A stretch of 64,000 nt of DNA. It comes from Flammeovirgaceae bacterium. GTDB lineage: Bacteria; Bacteroidota; Bacteroidia; Cytophagales; Cyclobacteriaceae. Every line of letters begins with the position of its first letter. Position 1 is the first letter of the stretch. Shown here piece after piece: positions 10,232 through 18,233 of this stretch. Below the pieces are notes generated by a model, which saw nothing but the letters and a program-made list of their open reading frames with translations, searched no databases and had not been told where the DNA came from. The translations under genes and the position numbers were made by a program. The stretch lies in assembly GCA_021298355.1 (NCBI GenBank), contig JAJTEH010000006.1, forward strand, positions 62,001-126,000, written 5' to 3'.

Positions 10232-12253
10232 CTATTTTATTCTGCTTACTTTATAAAACATATCCATGCTAATTACATGAGGCATACTCAGGCAAGATAA
10301 AAGAATAAAAAACAAACCCCAGTTAGGTTGATCTGCAAAAAAAATAAAGGATATAATAAAGAGTGAACCAGCCAAACTAAACGGAAGTGCTTTTAAGATA
10401 AATTGCTTAGTAGAAATATTAAGTTGATTTTTTAAAAAAGTAAATCCGTGTTGGCTATGTTGAAAAATAAAAAATAATCCGAAACTTATCAGCAAGGGTA
10501 AATAGATAAATAGAAATAAGTTGAACAAGGATAGTAAAATATACACGTTTCGTGTATAAACGGATAACGCTAATCCTATGCAGTATAAAAAAACTTGAAT
10601 GAATAAAAGAGAATCAGTCGGTAAGTTTTTTAAACTATTTACTGAAATTAAACCCGGTAGAAACTCTACTATTGTTATTGTTTCTTCGTAATGGCTCATC
10701 AATAAAAATCCTAAAATAAATGTGCCCCACAGAAAAGAGAAAAAACTTGAAGGCAATTTCCAGGCTTCAAAATCTGCCTGGCCGAAATGCCATGCAGAAA
10801 AAATTAGAAAAGCTAATAATGCAAAATCGGGTTGCCAATACCAAAGCAAACCTAATAGTATACCCTTGCCTACGTAACTTACAATGAACTTTAAAAGATC
10901 TACATTATTTCGAATATTCTGATGCGTTACATGATCGATAGCGCCATGTGCTATCCCTATGGTAAAAAAACCCAACCCGATTAAAAGCCAAATTGCTTGT
11001 TGAATTTGAAGGTTATTAAACAAAATACAAAATAATGTTAAAAATAACGTTTGAACTCCAGGTGAAATACGGAATAGAGAAAACCATACATCTTTAAAAG
11101 CCGTTTTTAAAAACAATAAGATTGGTAAAACAGAAAATATTCTAAGTTCATCAGAAATAGAAGATTTTTCTTTTAAAAAAGTTAAAACTTCTTTCGTTTG
11201 ATTTTTTTTAAATAAGGATTGAAAAATATCTTTTCCACGCTCTGGCTGTTGTTCAATAATTTTCAACAATAAGCGATCATAAAATTGAAATCGAGCACTA
11301 ACTTTTTCTCTTTTATACGTAGTAAGGGATTTACTTTCCACATGCCTTGAAAGATGAGTAGCATCTTCTGCCATTTTTAAAAAAGCATAGCCGGTAGAAG
11401 GTTTAATCAAATTTGCACGCGAACCAGTGTTAATGTAGTTTTTATTTAGGCTTTGCTTCAGCTGCATAGACGCAGAAGACATAGGAATACACCCTTCCTC
11501 TTCCTCTTTAATTATGTACTTTTCAGTTTTACTATAATCTCGAAGAATTAATTTTGCTTCTTCCCTATCTATTTTAGTTTTACCAAACTTAGTTACTTCA
11601 ACTAAAGCTTCGTTTTCTGAAAAGGGCAAAACATAAACAAACTGACAATTACCTTGTTGCGGAATATCAAAATCCATTAAAGTAGCAGTGGAAGTATCGA
11701 ACTTCTTTTCTTCCATTATAATTCTCCAACCATAAAAGGATTGGAGTAAATGACTTTCATTTTTCTTGGGTTGATTGTATAAGGGTGGTCGATTATCGAA
11801 TACTCTATTAACTAAAAACGTATCATTTTCAATGGCTACTTCAATTCTATCTTTATCAATTTGGATAAAATCTTCAGAAAATGTATTCGAATAAAATATA
11901 GGGTTATGATAATCAATTACTTTTTTCGCCTGTTGATATAGCGTATTTCCTTCTACACAATAGTATTGATAAGGATAAACATTTTGTGATTCGTGATTGC
12001 TAAATTGAAGCTTCGGCCATTGGTAGTTGATAAGCGATTGTAAATCGTACGTATCTATTTCGCTTTGCTCTGCCCAGAAACAAAAAGTCTTGTTCTGAAG
12101 ACTTTCGAAAGAAGGATCTATTACAACAAAGTTACGTTGGTTTAACAAACCCAATCTTTCAAACGCTAATAGAAGCAAACTATTGGCTGCACCTAAACCG
12201 ATAAACAAATAATCTATCGAATGTTGTTTATTTGTTTTTTCAGCTAACCCCAT
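10232..12253 (-). CDS. Lycopene cyclase fused to Brp/Blh carotene 15,15'-dioxygenase
   Basis: The first ~375 residues are a CrtY-type lycopene beta-cyclase: a nucleotide-binding motif (DYLFIGLGAANS, G19-N24) and the TFCFW signature, then FYGWRIIME and PSTGYAF. Residues from about 385 to 673 form a multi-helix membrane domain of the Brp/Blh family with its histidine motifs HGAIDH (H436, H440), WHFGQAD, FQHSQHG and MPH. Joined, they would convert lycopene to beta-carotene and cleave it to two retinals, the chromophore of microbial rhodopsins. No rhodopsin or other carotenoid gene is in the window. The reading frame is intact across the junction. The gene is convergent with the glucan operon and divergent from the small DUF6132-like gene. 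Confidence 0.88.
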   Translation of the reverse strand: MGLAEKTNKQHSIDYLFIGLGAANSLLLLAFERLGLLNQRNFVVIDPSFESLQNKTFCFWAEQSEIDTYDLQSLINYQWPKLQFSNHESQNVYPYQYYCVEGNTLYQQAKKVIDYHNPIFYSNTFSEDFIQIDKDRIEVAIENDTFLVNRVFDNRPPLYNQPKKNESHLLQSFYGWRIIMEEKKFDTSTATLMDFDIPQQGNCQFVYVLPFSENEALVEVTKFGKTKIDREEAKLILRDYSKTEKYIIKEEEEGCIPMSSASMQLKQSLNKNYINTGSRANLIKPSTGYAFLKMAEDATHLSRHVESKSLTTYKREKVSARFQFYDRLLLKIIEQQPERGKDIFQSLFKKNQTKEVLTFLKEKSSISDELRIFSVLPILLFLKTAFKDVWFSLFRISPGVQTLFLTLFCILFNNLQIQQAIWLLIGLGFFTIGIAHGAIDHVTHQNIRNNVDLLKFIVSYVGKGILLGLLWYWQPDFALLAFLIFSAWHFGQADFEAWKLPSSFFSFLWGTFILGFLLMSHYEETITIVEFLPGLISVNSLKNLPTDSLLFIQVFLYCIGLALSVYTRNVYILLSLFNLFLFIYLPLLISFGLFFIFQHSQHGFTFLKNQLNISTKQFILKALPFSLAGSLFIISFIFFADQPNWGLFFILLSCLSMPHVISMDMFYKVSRIK

Positions 12254-12412
12254 ACTTTAAACTAATTTATGGCTAATTAACAAGTAATCTATCAGTTTGT
12301 TTCTGTAACTACCATTTTACAAAATGAGGTAAAATTAAATTTCGTATTACTTCCTGTTGTTTTACTTTTGCTTTAGGTGACAAAGGTTACAAACAGGTTA
12401 TTAATTAACCTA

Positions 12413-12420
12413 TAGATTTG
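12413..12420 (+). promoter_or_regulatory. Bacteroidota-type -7 box (TAGATTTG)
   Basis: TAGATTTG fits the TAnnTTTG consensus of the Bacteroidota housekeeping sigma factor and lies 17 bases before the start of the small membrane protein gene. I do not see an equally good -33 TTTG at the usual distance. A second match, TACTTTTG, lies at 12363-12370. Confidence 0.4.
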
Positions 12421-12436
12421 TTTCATTATATAGTAT

Positions 12437-12646
12437 ATGAAAGTAAAATTCATCACTAAATTCTTTTTTACCCTTATAGGCGCTTTAGCTGGCTATGCCT
12501 ATTTCCGCATGTGGGGCTGCGATGGTTCTTGTGCCATTACCTCATCGCCCGTTAACAGCAGTGTATATGGTGCCGTAATGGGATTTTTACTTTCGCAGGT
12601 TTTTGAAAAAGAAAAAACAAAAGAAAAAGCCGATAGCAAAAAGTAG
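12437..12646 (+). CDS. Small membrane protein, DUF6132-like
   Basis: A 69-residue protein with two hydrophobic helices (about 8-25 and 43-58) separated by GCDGSCAITSSPVNS, then a lysine/glutamate tail. The GC...G.C.ITS.P loop between glycine-rich helices is how I recall the DUF6132 family, small inner-membrane proteins of Bacteroidota and others with unknown function. The two loop cysteines could be redox-active or bind metal, but nothing here shows it. It stands alone, divergent from the carotenoid fusion gene. Confidence 0.7.
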   Translation: MKVKFITKFFFTLIGALAGYAYFRMWGCDGSCAITSSPVNSSVYGAVMGFLLSQVFEKEKTKEKADSKK

Positions 12647-12891
12647 CGAAAAAATTAAATGGCGGATAACCATAAAGTAAGAAACTTACATTTACATTTC
12701 GCTTTCGTTTTTTTCAAGTATGTGTTATCAGAAATAAACTAATCTGTTAATTCGAAAAGATACCTAAACTAAAATTGTTTTAATTATTGGATTAAAAGAA
12801 GTATGGAATACGTGAAGTAGTTGATTACTAGATTGGTTATAAATTTTATTGGTAAGATTGCGGAATAATACATAAACTTTGACCTATTCGT

Positions 12892-15180
12892 TTATTTAAA
12901 AGTATATCTCAATCCGATAAAACCTCTGATACCTTGATTAGGTGCAAACATATAGGTGGGATCAAAAGTTAGCGCATTAGGATTTTCTGCTGTAGGAATA
13001 ACATTACCAGTTGGATCGAACACAACTTGTTTATCAAACGGATCAAAAGACCGTGCGATGCTATTAGCCGGAGGTGTGTAATTCAATATATTTTTTATTC
13101 CCCAGTAAATTTCCCAATTCGTACGAACTTTTTTCGTAAACTGAATATTTTGTAAGCTCCACATGGGCGAGTATTCATTGCGGTTATCTAATTCTCCTAG
13201 CAACGGCAGGCGCATGGGGCCTATAACATTCCCCGTATAGTCTACCGTTATGCCCACTGAATTAAACGTGTATCCAATACTCCAAACACCCTGAAAACGT
13301 TCAATAAGCACAGGTCTGAATTTCTTACCATTTTCTGTTGCTGTTACATTCATAAAGGTAGTACCAACCAATATTTTTAATCCGTTTTCCAAAGCCAGAT
13401 CAACATTAAACGAAACACCACGCGATTCTGATACACCATTTAAATTGCTATATATTATTTTATTGGGATCGGTATCATAGTCTGGCAATATCCGATTAGA
13501 GAAATACGTATAAAATGCGCTGGCATCCAAACCTATGTAGTGCCCATTTCCGGTATAAATTTTTTTCACAAAATTCATATTGCCATTCCACGATGTTTCT
13601 GGCCTTAATTCTTCTTCAAACTCTACTATTCTTGCTCCGGTTAAGGCAGCATGATCTTCTGTAAACACATTGGCTATTCTATAACCATTACCTACGCTAA
13701 ACCGAAAAATATTTTGCTTATTGGGCGATGTCCATTTATAATTTAAACGTGGGCTCAGAATGTTTCCATGTACATTGTTGTAGTCGTATCGTGCACCCAA
13801 CATTACTTTATTTTGCTCGTTTAGTGCTAATTCGTTTTGAATAAAAACACCGGGTAAATGTGTAACAGATGGGGAATTACCTATGGCATTAGCCGTGGCT
13901 GGTGTATTATCATCATAATAATTATAACGATAAGCAAACCCTGAAAGAAACTCGTGTTTGCCAACCGTTTTATTCCATGTGAGTTGTGCGAAACCAATGT
14001 ATTGATCGGCAAGATATAAAGTAGTACCGTACACTGAGTTCTGCGTGTGCCCGTTGGCACTAAACTGAAAATTAATATTCTCACTTGTTGGCAACTGATA
14101 TAAACCAAAGGTTTCCCATCTGCGTGTATAAATACTTTCTCCATAAACCTCATCTCCGCCACGGTATTTCTTTTCCCAATTCATTTCTCCTCCCCATCTG
14201 TCTTCATAAACATAACGTCCTCCTATAGAAAAAACTCTGTTTTCCTTTCTTTTCATATTAAACTTATTAAATATAGAAATCCTGTTTTGAAGGGTAGCAT
14301 CTGTTATGCCATCTTTATTGTTATCTATTGGGTTTTGATAGTTAAAGTAATGTAACCCCAACAAGGCTTGTACATTTTTATTCACCTTGTATTTAACGCC
14401 CAAATCGGTATTTACTTCTCCCCAGGTTGTACTAAAAAAATCAGTTGAAAATAACGGAGCCTTATCGGGATTTTTTGTGATCAGATTGATTAATCCTCCT
14501 ACTGCTTCTGATCCATACAATGTGGAAGCCGGTCCTTTTACAATTTCTACACGCTCGATAAGCGACTGCGGAATTCCCATCAAACCATACACGGTAGATA
14601 AACCACCTACTATTGGCATTCCGTCTATCAATACCATAGTGTAAGGTCCTTCAAGGCCGTTAATTTGAATATCACCTGTATTGCAAACGTTGCAGTTTAG
14701 TTGTGGCCTTACACCGTTTACATTCTGCAAAGATTCAAAAACAGAAGGTGTAGGATTAGCTTTAAAAAACTCAGCTCTATATACATCTACAGGTACGGTG
14801 CTTTCCAGTTTAGAAACTTCTTTCATCGTTCCGGATATAACCACTTCATCTAATAAAGCATCGGCTTCCACTAACTCGAAGTTAAGTATAACAGCATCGT
14901 TTTCTTTTAGCGTAATAGTTTTCTCTTCTTTAGTAAAACCAAGAGAGTATGCCACTATGGTATAAGTACCGGGTGGAATATTTTCAAGGATATACGTACC
15001 ATTCTCTAAGCTGGAAGTGCCTATTGATGATCCTGTTACAAAAACGTGGGCAAAAGCTACGGGTGTTGCACCAGAAACTACATGGCCTTTTACAGATGAT
15101 GTTTGTGCCCACGAAGTATAGGCATACAAAATTGTTGCCAGAATAAAAAAAAGACTAAAACAAAACTTTTCTGCTTTCAT
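12892..15180 (-). CDS. TonB-dependent outer-membrane receptor (metal/siderophore type)
   Basis: A 762-residue receptor with a signal peptide ending about residue 25 (SWAQ), a carboxypeptidase-regulatory-like domain (about 29-110), a plug domain (about 118-235) and a 22-strand barrel ending in F-K. The plug contains NCNVCNTGDIQINGLEG and EIVKGPASTLYGSEAVGG; the paired cysteines mark a subgroup of receptors. It is divergent from a DtxR/MntR regulator with a palindrome between them, so iron or manganese uptake under metal repression is the natural reading. No SusD partner is present, which argues against glycan import. The substrate cannot be told from sequence. Confidence 0.88.
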   Translation of the reverse strand: MKAEKFCFSLFFILATILYAYTSWAQTSSVKGHVVSGATPVAFAHVFVTGSSIGTSSLENGTYILENIPPGTYTIVAYSLGFTKEEKTITLKENDAVILNFELVEADALLDEVVISGTMKEVSKLESTVPVDVYRAEFFKANPTPSVFESLQNVNGVRPQLNCNVCNTGDIQINGLEGPYTMVLIDGMPIVGGLSTVYGLMGIPQSLIERVEIVKGPASTLYGSEAVGGLINLITKNPDKAPLFSTDFFSTTWGEVNTDLGVKYKVNKNVQALLGLHYFNYQNPIDNNKDGITDATLQNRISIFNKFNMKRKENRVFSIGGRYVYEDRWGGEMNWEKKYRGGDEVYGESIYTRRWETFGLYQLPTSENINFQFSANGHTQNSVYGTTLYLADQYIGFAQLTWNKTVGKHEFLSGFAYRYNYYDDNTPATANAIGNSPSVTHLPGVFIQNELALNEQNKVMLGARYDYNNVHGNILSPRLNYKWTSPNKQNIFRFSVGNGYRIANVFTEDHAALTGARIVEFEEELRPETSWNGNMNFVKKIYTGNGHYIGLDASAFYTYFSNRILPDYDTDPNKIIYSNLNGVSESRGVSFNVDLALENGLKILVGTTFMNVTATENGKKFRPVLIERFQGVWSIGYTFNSVGITVDYTGNVIGPMRLPLLGELDNRNEYSPMWSLQNIQFTKKVRTNWEIYWGIKNILNYTPPANSIARSFDPFDKQVVFDPTGNVIPTAENPNALTFDPTYMFAPNQGIRGFIGLRYTFK

Positions 15181-15220
15181 AGCATGAGGTTACCGCTGAT
15201 TTTAGGGGCAAAACTAATAT

Positions 15221-15236
15221 GTTAGATTTATCTAAC
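15221..15236. promoter_or_regulatory. Palindromic operator, probable DtxR/MntR box
   Basis: GTTAGATTTATCTAAC: two perfect 6-bp arms around TTTA. It lies about 40 bases from both divergent start codons. Its TTAG...CTAA half-sites resemble the boxes bound by DtxR/MntR-type repressors (TTAGGTTAACCTAA-like). The product of the adjacent regulator gene is the obvious binder; a bound dimer could control both genes. Confidence 0.65.
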
Positions 15237-15274
15237 AATTATAGTAGAAGATTATAATTTTATTAATTTGCAGG

Positions 15275-15934
15275 ATGAATTCTTTAGCAGAAGAAAACTA
15301 CCTGAAAGCACTGTTTACACTAGCCGCTAAAAACAACGGAGAAGTTAGCGTTAATGATCTTTCTAGGCATTTAGATATAAAAATGCCTACGGTTAATAGT
15401 ATGATGAAGAAGCTTACAACAAAAAAACTTGTTTATTACGAAAGTTATAAACCGCTTAAACTAACTGAAAAAGGTAAAAAGGAAGCTGCCCTGATTATAC
15501 GAAAACACCGGCTAACAGAAATGTACCTGGTAGAAAAAATGAACTTTGGATGGGAACAGGTACACGAAATTGCAGAACAGATTGAACACATTAAATCGCC
15601 AGAATTTTTTGCTAAAATGGATGAGTTATTGGGCTATCCGCAAATAGATCCGCACGGCTCTCCTATACCCGACAAAAACGGGAAAATGATATGGAAAGAA
15701 TATAAAAAATTAAGCGAGTGCACGAAAGGATCTCTGGTGAAAATCGCAGCTGTTATTAACACATCAAATGATTTTCTTAAATTTTTAAACGAAAAGGAAA
15801 TACATTTAGGATTAAAAATGAAAATTAAGTCTATTGAACCGTTTGATAAATCGGTTATAGTAAGTTACCCTAAACACGCATCCGAAACATTAAGCCCCAC
15901 TGTAAGCGAAAGATTATTAGTAGAGAAAGTATAG
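15275..15934 (+). CDS. DtxR/MntR-family metal-dependent repressor
   Basis: A 219-residue regulator. Residues 1-65 form the winged helix (EENYLKALFTLAAKNNGEVSVNDLSRHLDIKMPTVN...), residues about 65-140 the metal-binding and dimerisation domain (RKHRLTEMYLVEKMNFGWEQVHEIAEQIEH, then DPHGSPIPD), and the C-terminal ~75 residues an SH3/FeoA-like domain. The ligand pattern H..E......W..VH..AE.IEH is typical of the family. It should repress the divergent TonB receptor and itself when Fe(II) or Mn(II) is plentiful. The metal cannot be assigned from this sequence. Confidence 0.9.
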   Translation: MNSLAEENYLKALFTLAAKNNGEVSVNDLSRHLDIKMPTVNSMMKKLTTKKLVYYESYKPLKLTEKGKKEAALIIRKHRLTEMYLVEKMNFGWEQVHEIAEQIEHIKSPEFFAKMDELLGYPQIDPHGSPIPDKNGKMIWKEYKKLSECTKGSLVKIAAVINTSNDFLKFLNEKEIHLGLKMKIKSIEPFDKSVIVSYPKHASETLSPTVSERLLVEKV

Positions 15935-16209
15935 TTTTATAGTCTGCTTTCTGTATTAAATACATGAAACCCATGTTGAGAATTGCTTTTAGCATGTATC
16001 TGATCTATTTTTACCTAAACAAAAAAAACTAAAGCGTTAAAATCTTGTTTAAACAATTGTGAATTCGCAAGAATACCCAAATCAAAAAAAAAGATTTTTA
16101 CCTAAGAATACCCTCTGTTTCTCATTCGATACTTAAGCATGAATACAGGACTCAGGTTTTAGAGTAACATAAGCAACACAGATAAAGTAAGTAATGTAAA
16201 TTGAATTGT

Positions 16210-16701
16210 ATGAAATATTGGCTATTGTTTATATGTTTTATTTCATTTTCTGCTTTTGCACAAAATGCAACTATAAAAAATCCGTTTTACTCCAGAACCG
16301 ATACCACCAAACTTCGTGTGCCCAATTCGCAATGGAAGAAAGTTTTATCGCCCGATGTATATGCTGTTGCACGCCAAGCCGATACAGAACGCGCCTTTAC
16401 CGGTAAGTACTGGAATTACTTTGCTAAAGGCACATACCATTGTGCAGCTTGTGGTAATGCCTTGTTTCGCTCCGATTCAAAATTTGAAAGTGAATGTGGC
16501 TGGCCCAGTTTTTTCGAAGCTATTCGTAAAAATTCTGTGTTGTATAAAGCAGACTATAGCTACAACATGGAACGCATCGAGGTTTTATGCGGCCGATGCG
16601 ATAGTCATTTAGGGCACATTTTCGATGATGGCCCTGCCCCTACTTATAAGCGTTTCTGTATGAATTCAATCGTGTTAGATTTTGTTCCGCAGTTGAAATA
16701 A
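16210..16701 (+). CDS. msrB: Peptide-methionine (R)-S-oxide reductase, exported
   Basis: MsrB reduces methionine-R-sulfoxide in oxidised proteins. A leader ending in SAFA|Q predicts export, so it would repair periplasmic or surface proteins. Two CxxC pairs (CAAC and CGRC) bind structural zinc, and C150 in KRFCMNS is the catalytic cysteine. GWPSFFEAI and SHLGHIFDDGP are standard family motifs. I use the ATG at 16210; a TTG three codons upstream is in frame but adds nothing to the signal peptide. No MsrA or thioredoxin gene is adjacent. Confidence 0.92.
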   Translation: MKYWLLFICFISFSAFAQNATIKNPFYSRTDTTKLRVPNSQWKKVLSPDVYAVARQADTERAFTGKYWNYFAKGTYHCAACGNALFRSDSKFESECGWPSFFEAIRKNSVLYKADYSYNMERIEVLCGRCDSHLGHIFDDGPAPTYKRFCMNSIVLDFVPQLK

Positions 16702-16776
16702 AGGAATACTATAAACCATTCTGATTTTAACTATTTATTCTTAAATTATTAAATTCAGATATTCTAAAAACAAATC

Positions 16777-17310
16777 TTACTCTTCAAGACTTATTACTTC
16801 ATAAACACGCCATTTACCTGATTCCACTTGTAAATAAGCAAAGGTATAGCTGCTGCAAAAGGTACCACACGTAAATACATACTTTAGCAAACACTTCGTT
16901 GAATTCTCTAAAAAAATGGGTGGAGAGAATTGCCAAAAACCTTGTTCGTAAATCTCTTTACTTAACTTTTTCTTCTCAAGTATATTGATTTCTTCTGTAA
17001 TCCCTGTAAAATCAAATTTTTTTGTGCGATTTCTAGCGTATAATTCGATCAACTGTACATACCTATCTTTTTCATCTGAGTTAATTAGAGAGTCCAGTAC
17101 CTCAGAATTTTTAATTATATCTGCATCATGTTCGCGCCATGGTAAAGCGAAAGCATTAAGAATAAATGGGGAACGATAGCCACGCGAATCGTTTAGATAA
17201 AGTATAGCTTTAATAGGCTCCAGATTATCAACTGTAATAGTTTTTTTTCGTTGTGCTACAGAATCAGGTAATGCAGTAAGCATAACTAAAAGTACAATGT
17301 AGTATTTCAT
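16777..17310 (-). CDS. Secreted protein of unknown function
   Basis: A 177-residue protein with an N-terminal leader (MKYYIVLLVMLTALPDSVAQ) cleaved near A-Q, so likely periplasmic or secreted. The mature part is mixed and polar with three cysteines near the C-terminus (KCLLKY, TCGTFCSSY) that could form disulfides. I do not recognise a family. It is convergent with msrB and not clearly in an operon. Confidence 0.6.
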   Translation of the reverse strand: MKYYIVLLVMLTALPDSVAQRKKTITVDNLEPIKAILYLNDSRGYRSPFILNAFALPWREHDADIIKNSEVLDSLINSDEKDRYVQLIELYARNRTKKFDFTGITEEINILEKKKLSKEIYEQGFWQFSPPIFLENSTKCLLKYVFTCGTFCSSYTFAYLQVESGKWRVYEVISLEE

Positions 17311-17382
17311 GAGATTTAAGTAAGAAAACTTGATTTTAACTATTCAATACCGTTATGTAAGTTAATCCTATATGATTTAGAA

Positions 17383-17413
17383 GTTACTTTCGCGCCACGA
17401 ATGTTAAAGTAAA
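17383..17413 (+). repeat. Dispersed repeat family A, copy 1
   Basis: GTTACTTTCGCGCCACGAAT followed by GTTAAAGTAAA. It is nearly identical to a copy at 18053-18084 and related to the GTTACTTACGTGCCATGAAT copies at 38021 and 45130. It lies in the gap between two small unknown genes. Confidence 0.65.
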
Positions 17414-17515
17414 TATTTATCTTTTTTATACAAAAACATGATGCTATAAGCCTTTGATATGCGCTAACAAATAGTTAAAAATTTCACTAGATACCTTCAT
17501 TAATGTATTTCAGCT

Positions 17516-17929
17516 TTAGAATTCGGAGTTTAATAAGCCACAGGCATTTTTTTGATTTATCTCATAACAATCATTTCTCTGAATTACTTCATATAAGTTT
17601 CCAAAGTTTGCATTAATCATGAAAACTCTATTCGATCCAAAATCATTACTATATAGAAAAGTATATCCTTTTTTTCGAAATGAATTTTCAAATGTAGAAT
17701 CAGAAGATTGAAAAGGAATAAAAATTGACTTTGTAACTGCAAATCTATTACTATCCAAACCAATTATATAAGAAGTATCACCTTTAGATTTATGAAGCAT
17801 ATTTAATTCATCCCACCTTAAAAAACCATTTTCAAGAAATACTTCTTCAGGAATTTTGCAATCAAATTTCTCTTTTTTATTACAAGCAAATAAAAAATAA
17901 ATCAATACTAAATAAGTTATTAACTTCAT
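17516..17929 (-). CDS. Small lipoprotein of unknown function
   Basis: A 137-residue protein with a short leader ending in a lipobox (YFLFAC), so probably membrane-anchored. The mature region has cysteines at DCKIPEE, NDCYEI and NACGLL. I do not recognise a domain. The base composition is more AT-rich than neighbouring enzyme genes, and it is flanked by two copies of dispersed repeat family A, which suggests acquired or rearranged DNA. It may be a lineage-specific gene. Confidence 0.55.
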   Translation of the reverse strand: MKLITYLVLIYFLFACNKKEKFDCKIPEEVFLENGFLRWDELNMLHKSKGDTSYIIGLDSNRFAVTKSIFIPFQSSDSTFENSFRKKGYTFLYSNDFGSNRVFMINANFGNLYEVIQRNDCYEINQKNACGLLNSEF

Positions 17930-17951
17930 TAATCAATTAGTTTAGATTTCA

Positions 17952-17971
17952 TAAACCTACTCAGAGTCACC
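17952..17971 (+). repeat. Repeat B, copy 1 (exact 20-base match at 38079)
   Basis: TAAACCTACTCAGAGTCACC occurs here and again at 38079-38098. In the second copy it runs into a short imperfect hairpin (TCAGAGTCACC then GGGGACGCTGA). Both lie in intergenic DNA near family A repeats. Confidence 0.6.
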
Positions 17972-18052
17972 GGTAGGGAATTCTGAGTTTTCTGCCTTAC
18001 TTTCTACTTCTTTATTATTCAACGTATAGCAATGCACCACATATGGTGGGGA

Positions 18053-18084
18053 AGTAAATTTCGCGCCACGAATGTTAAAGTAAA
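18053..18084 (+). repeat. Dispersed repeat family A, copy 2
   Basis: It shares TTCGCGCCACGAATGTTAAA with copy 1 at 17383, about 670 bases away, with the same flanking AGTAAA. The two copies bracket the unknown lipoprotein gene as direct repeats. Confidence 0.65.
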
Positions 18085-18233
18085 CATTTCGCTTTTTTCA
18101 TACTAACGCATTTAGATATATGCACGGATGAAGTGTACACATTCCAACACACAATATCCGCACTAGTTAGAGATTTTTACCTTACCTACTTTGGTGTGCT
18201 CTATTCAGCATTATCGTATTTATAACTATTTCA

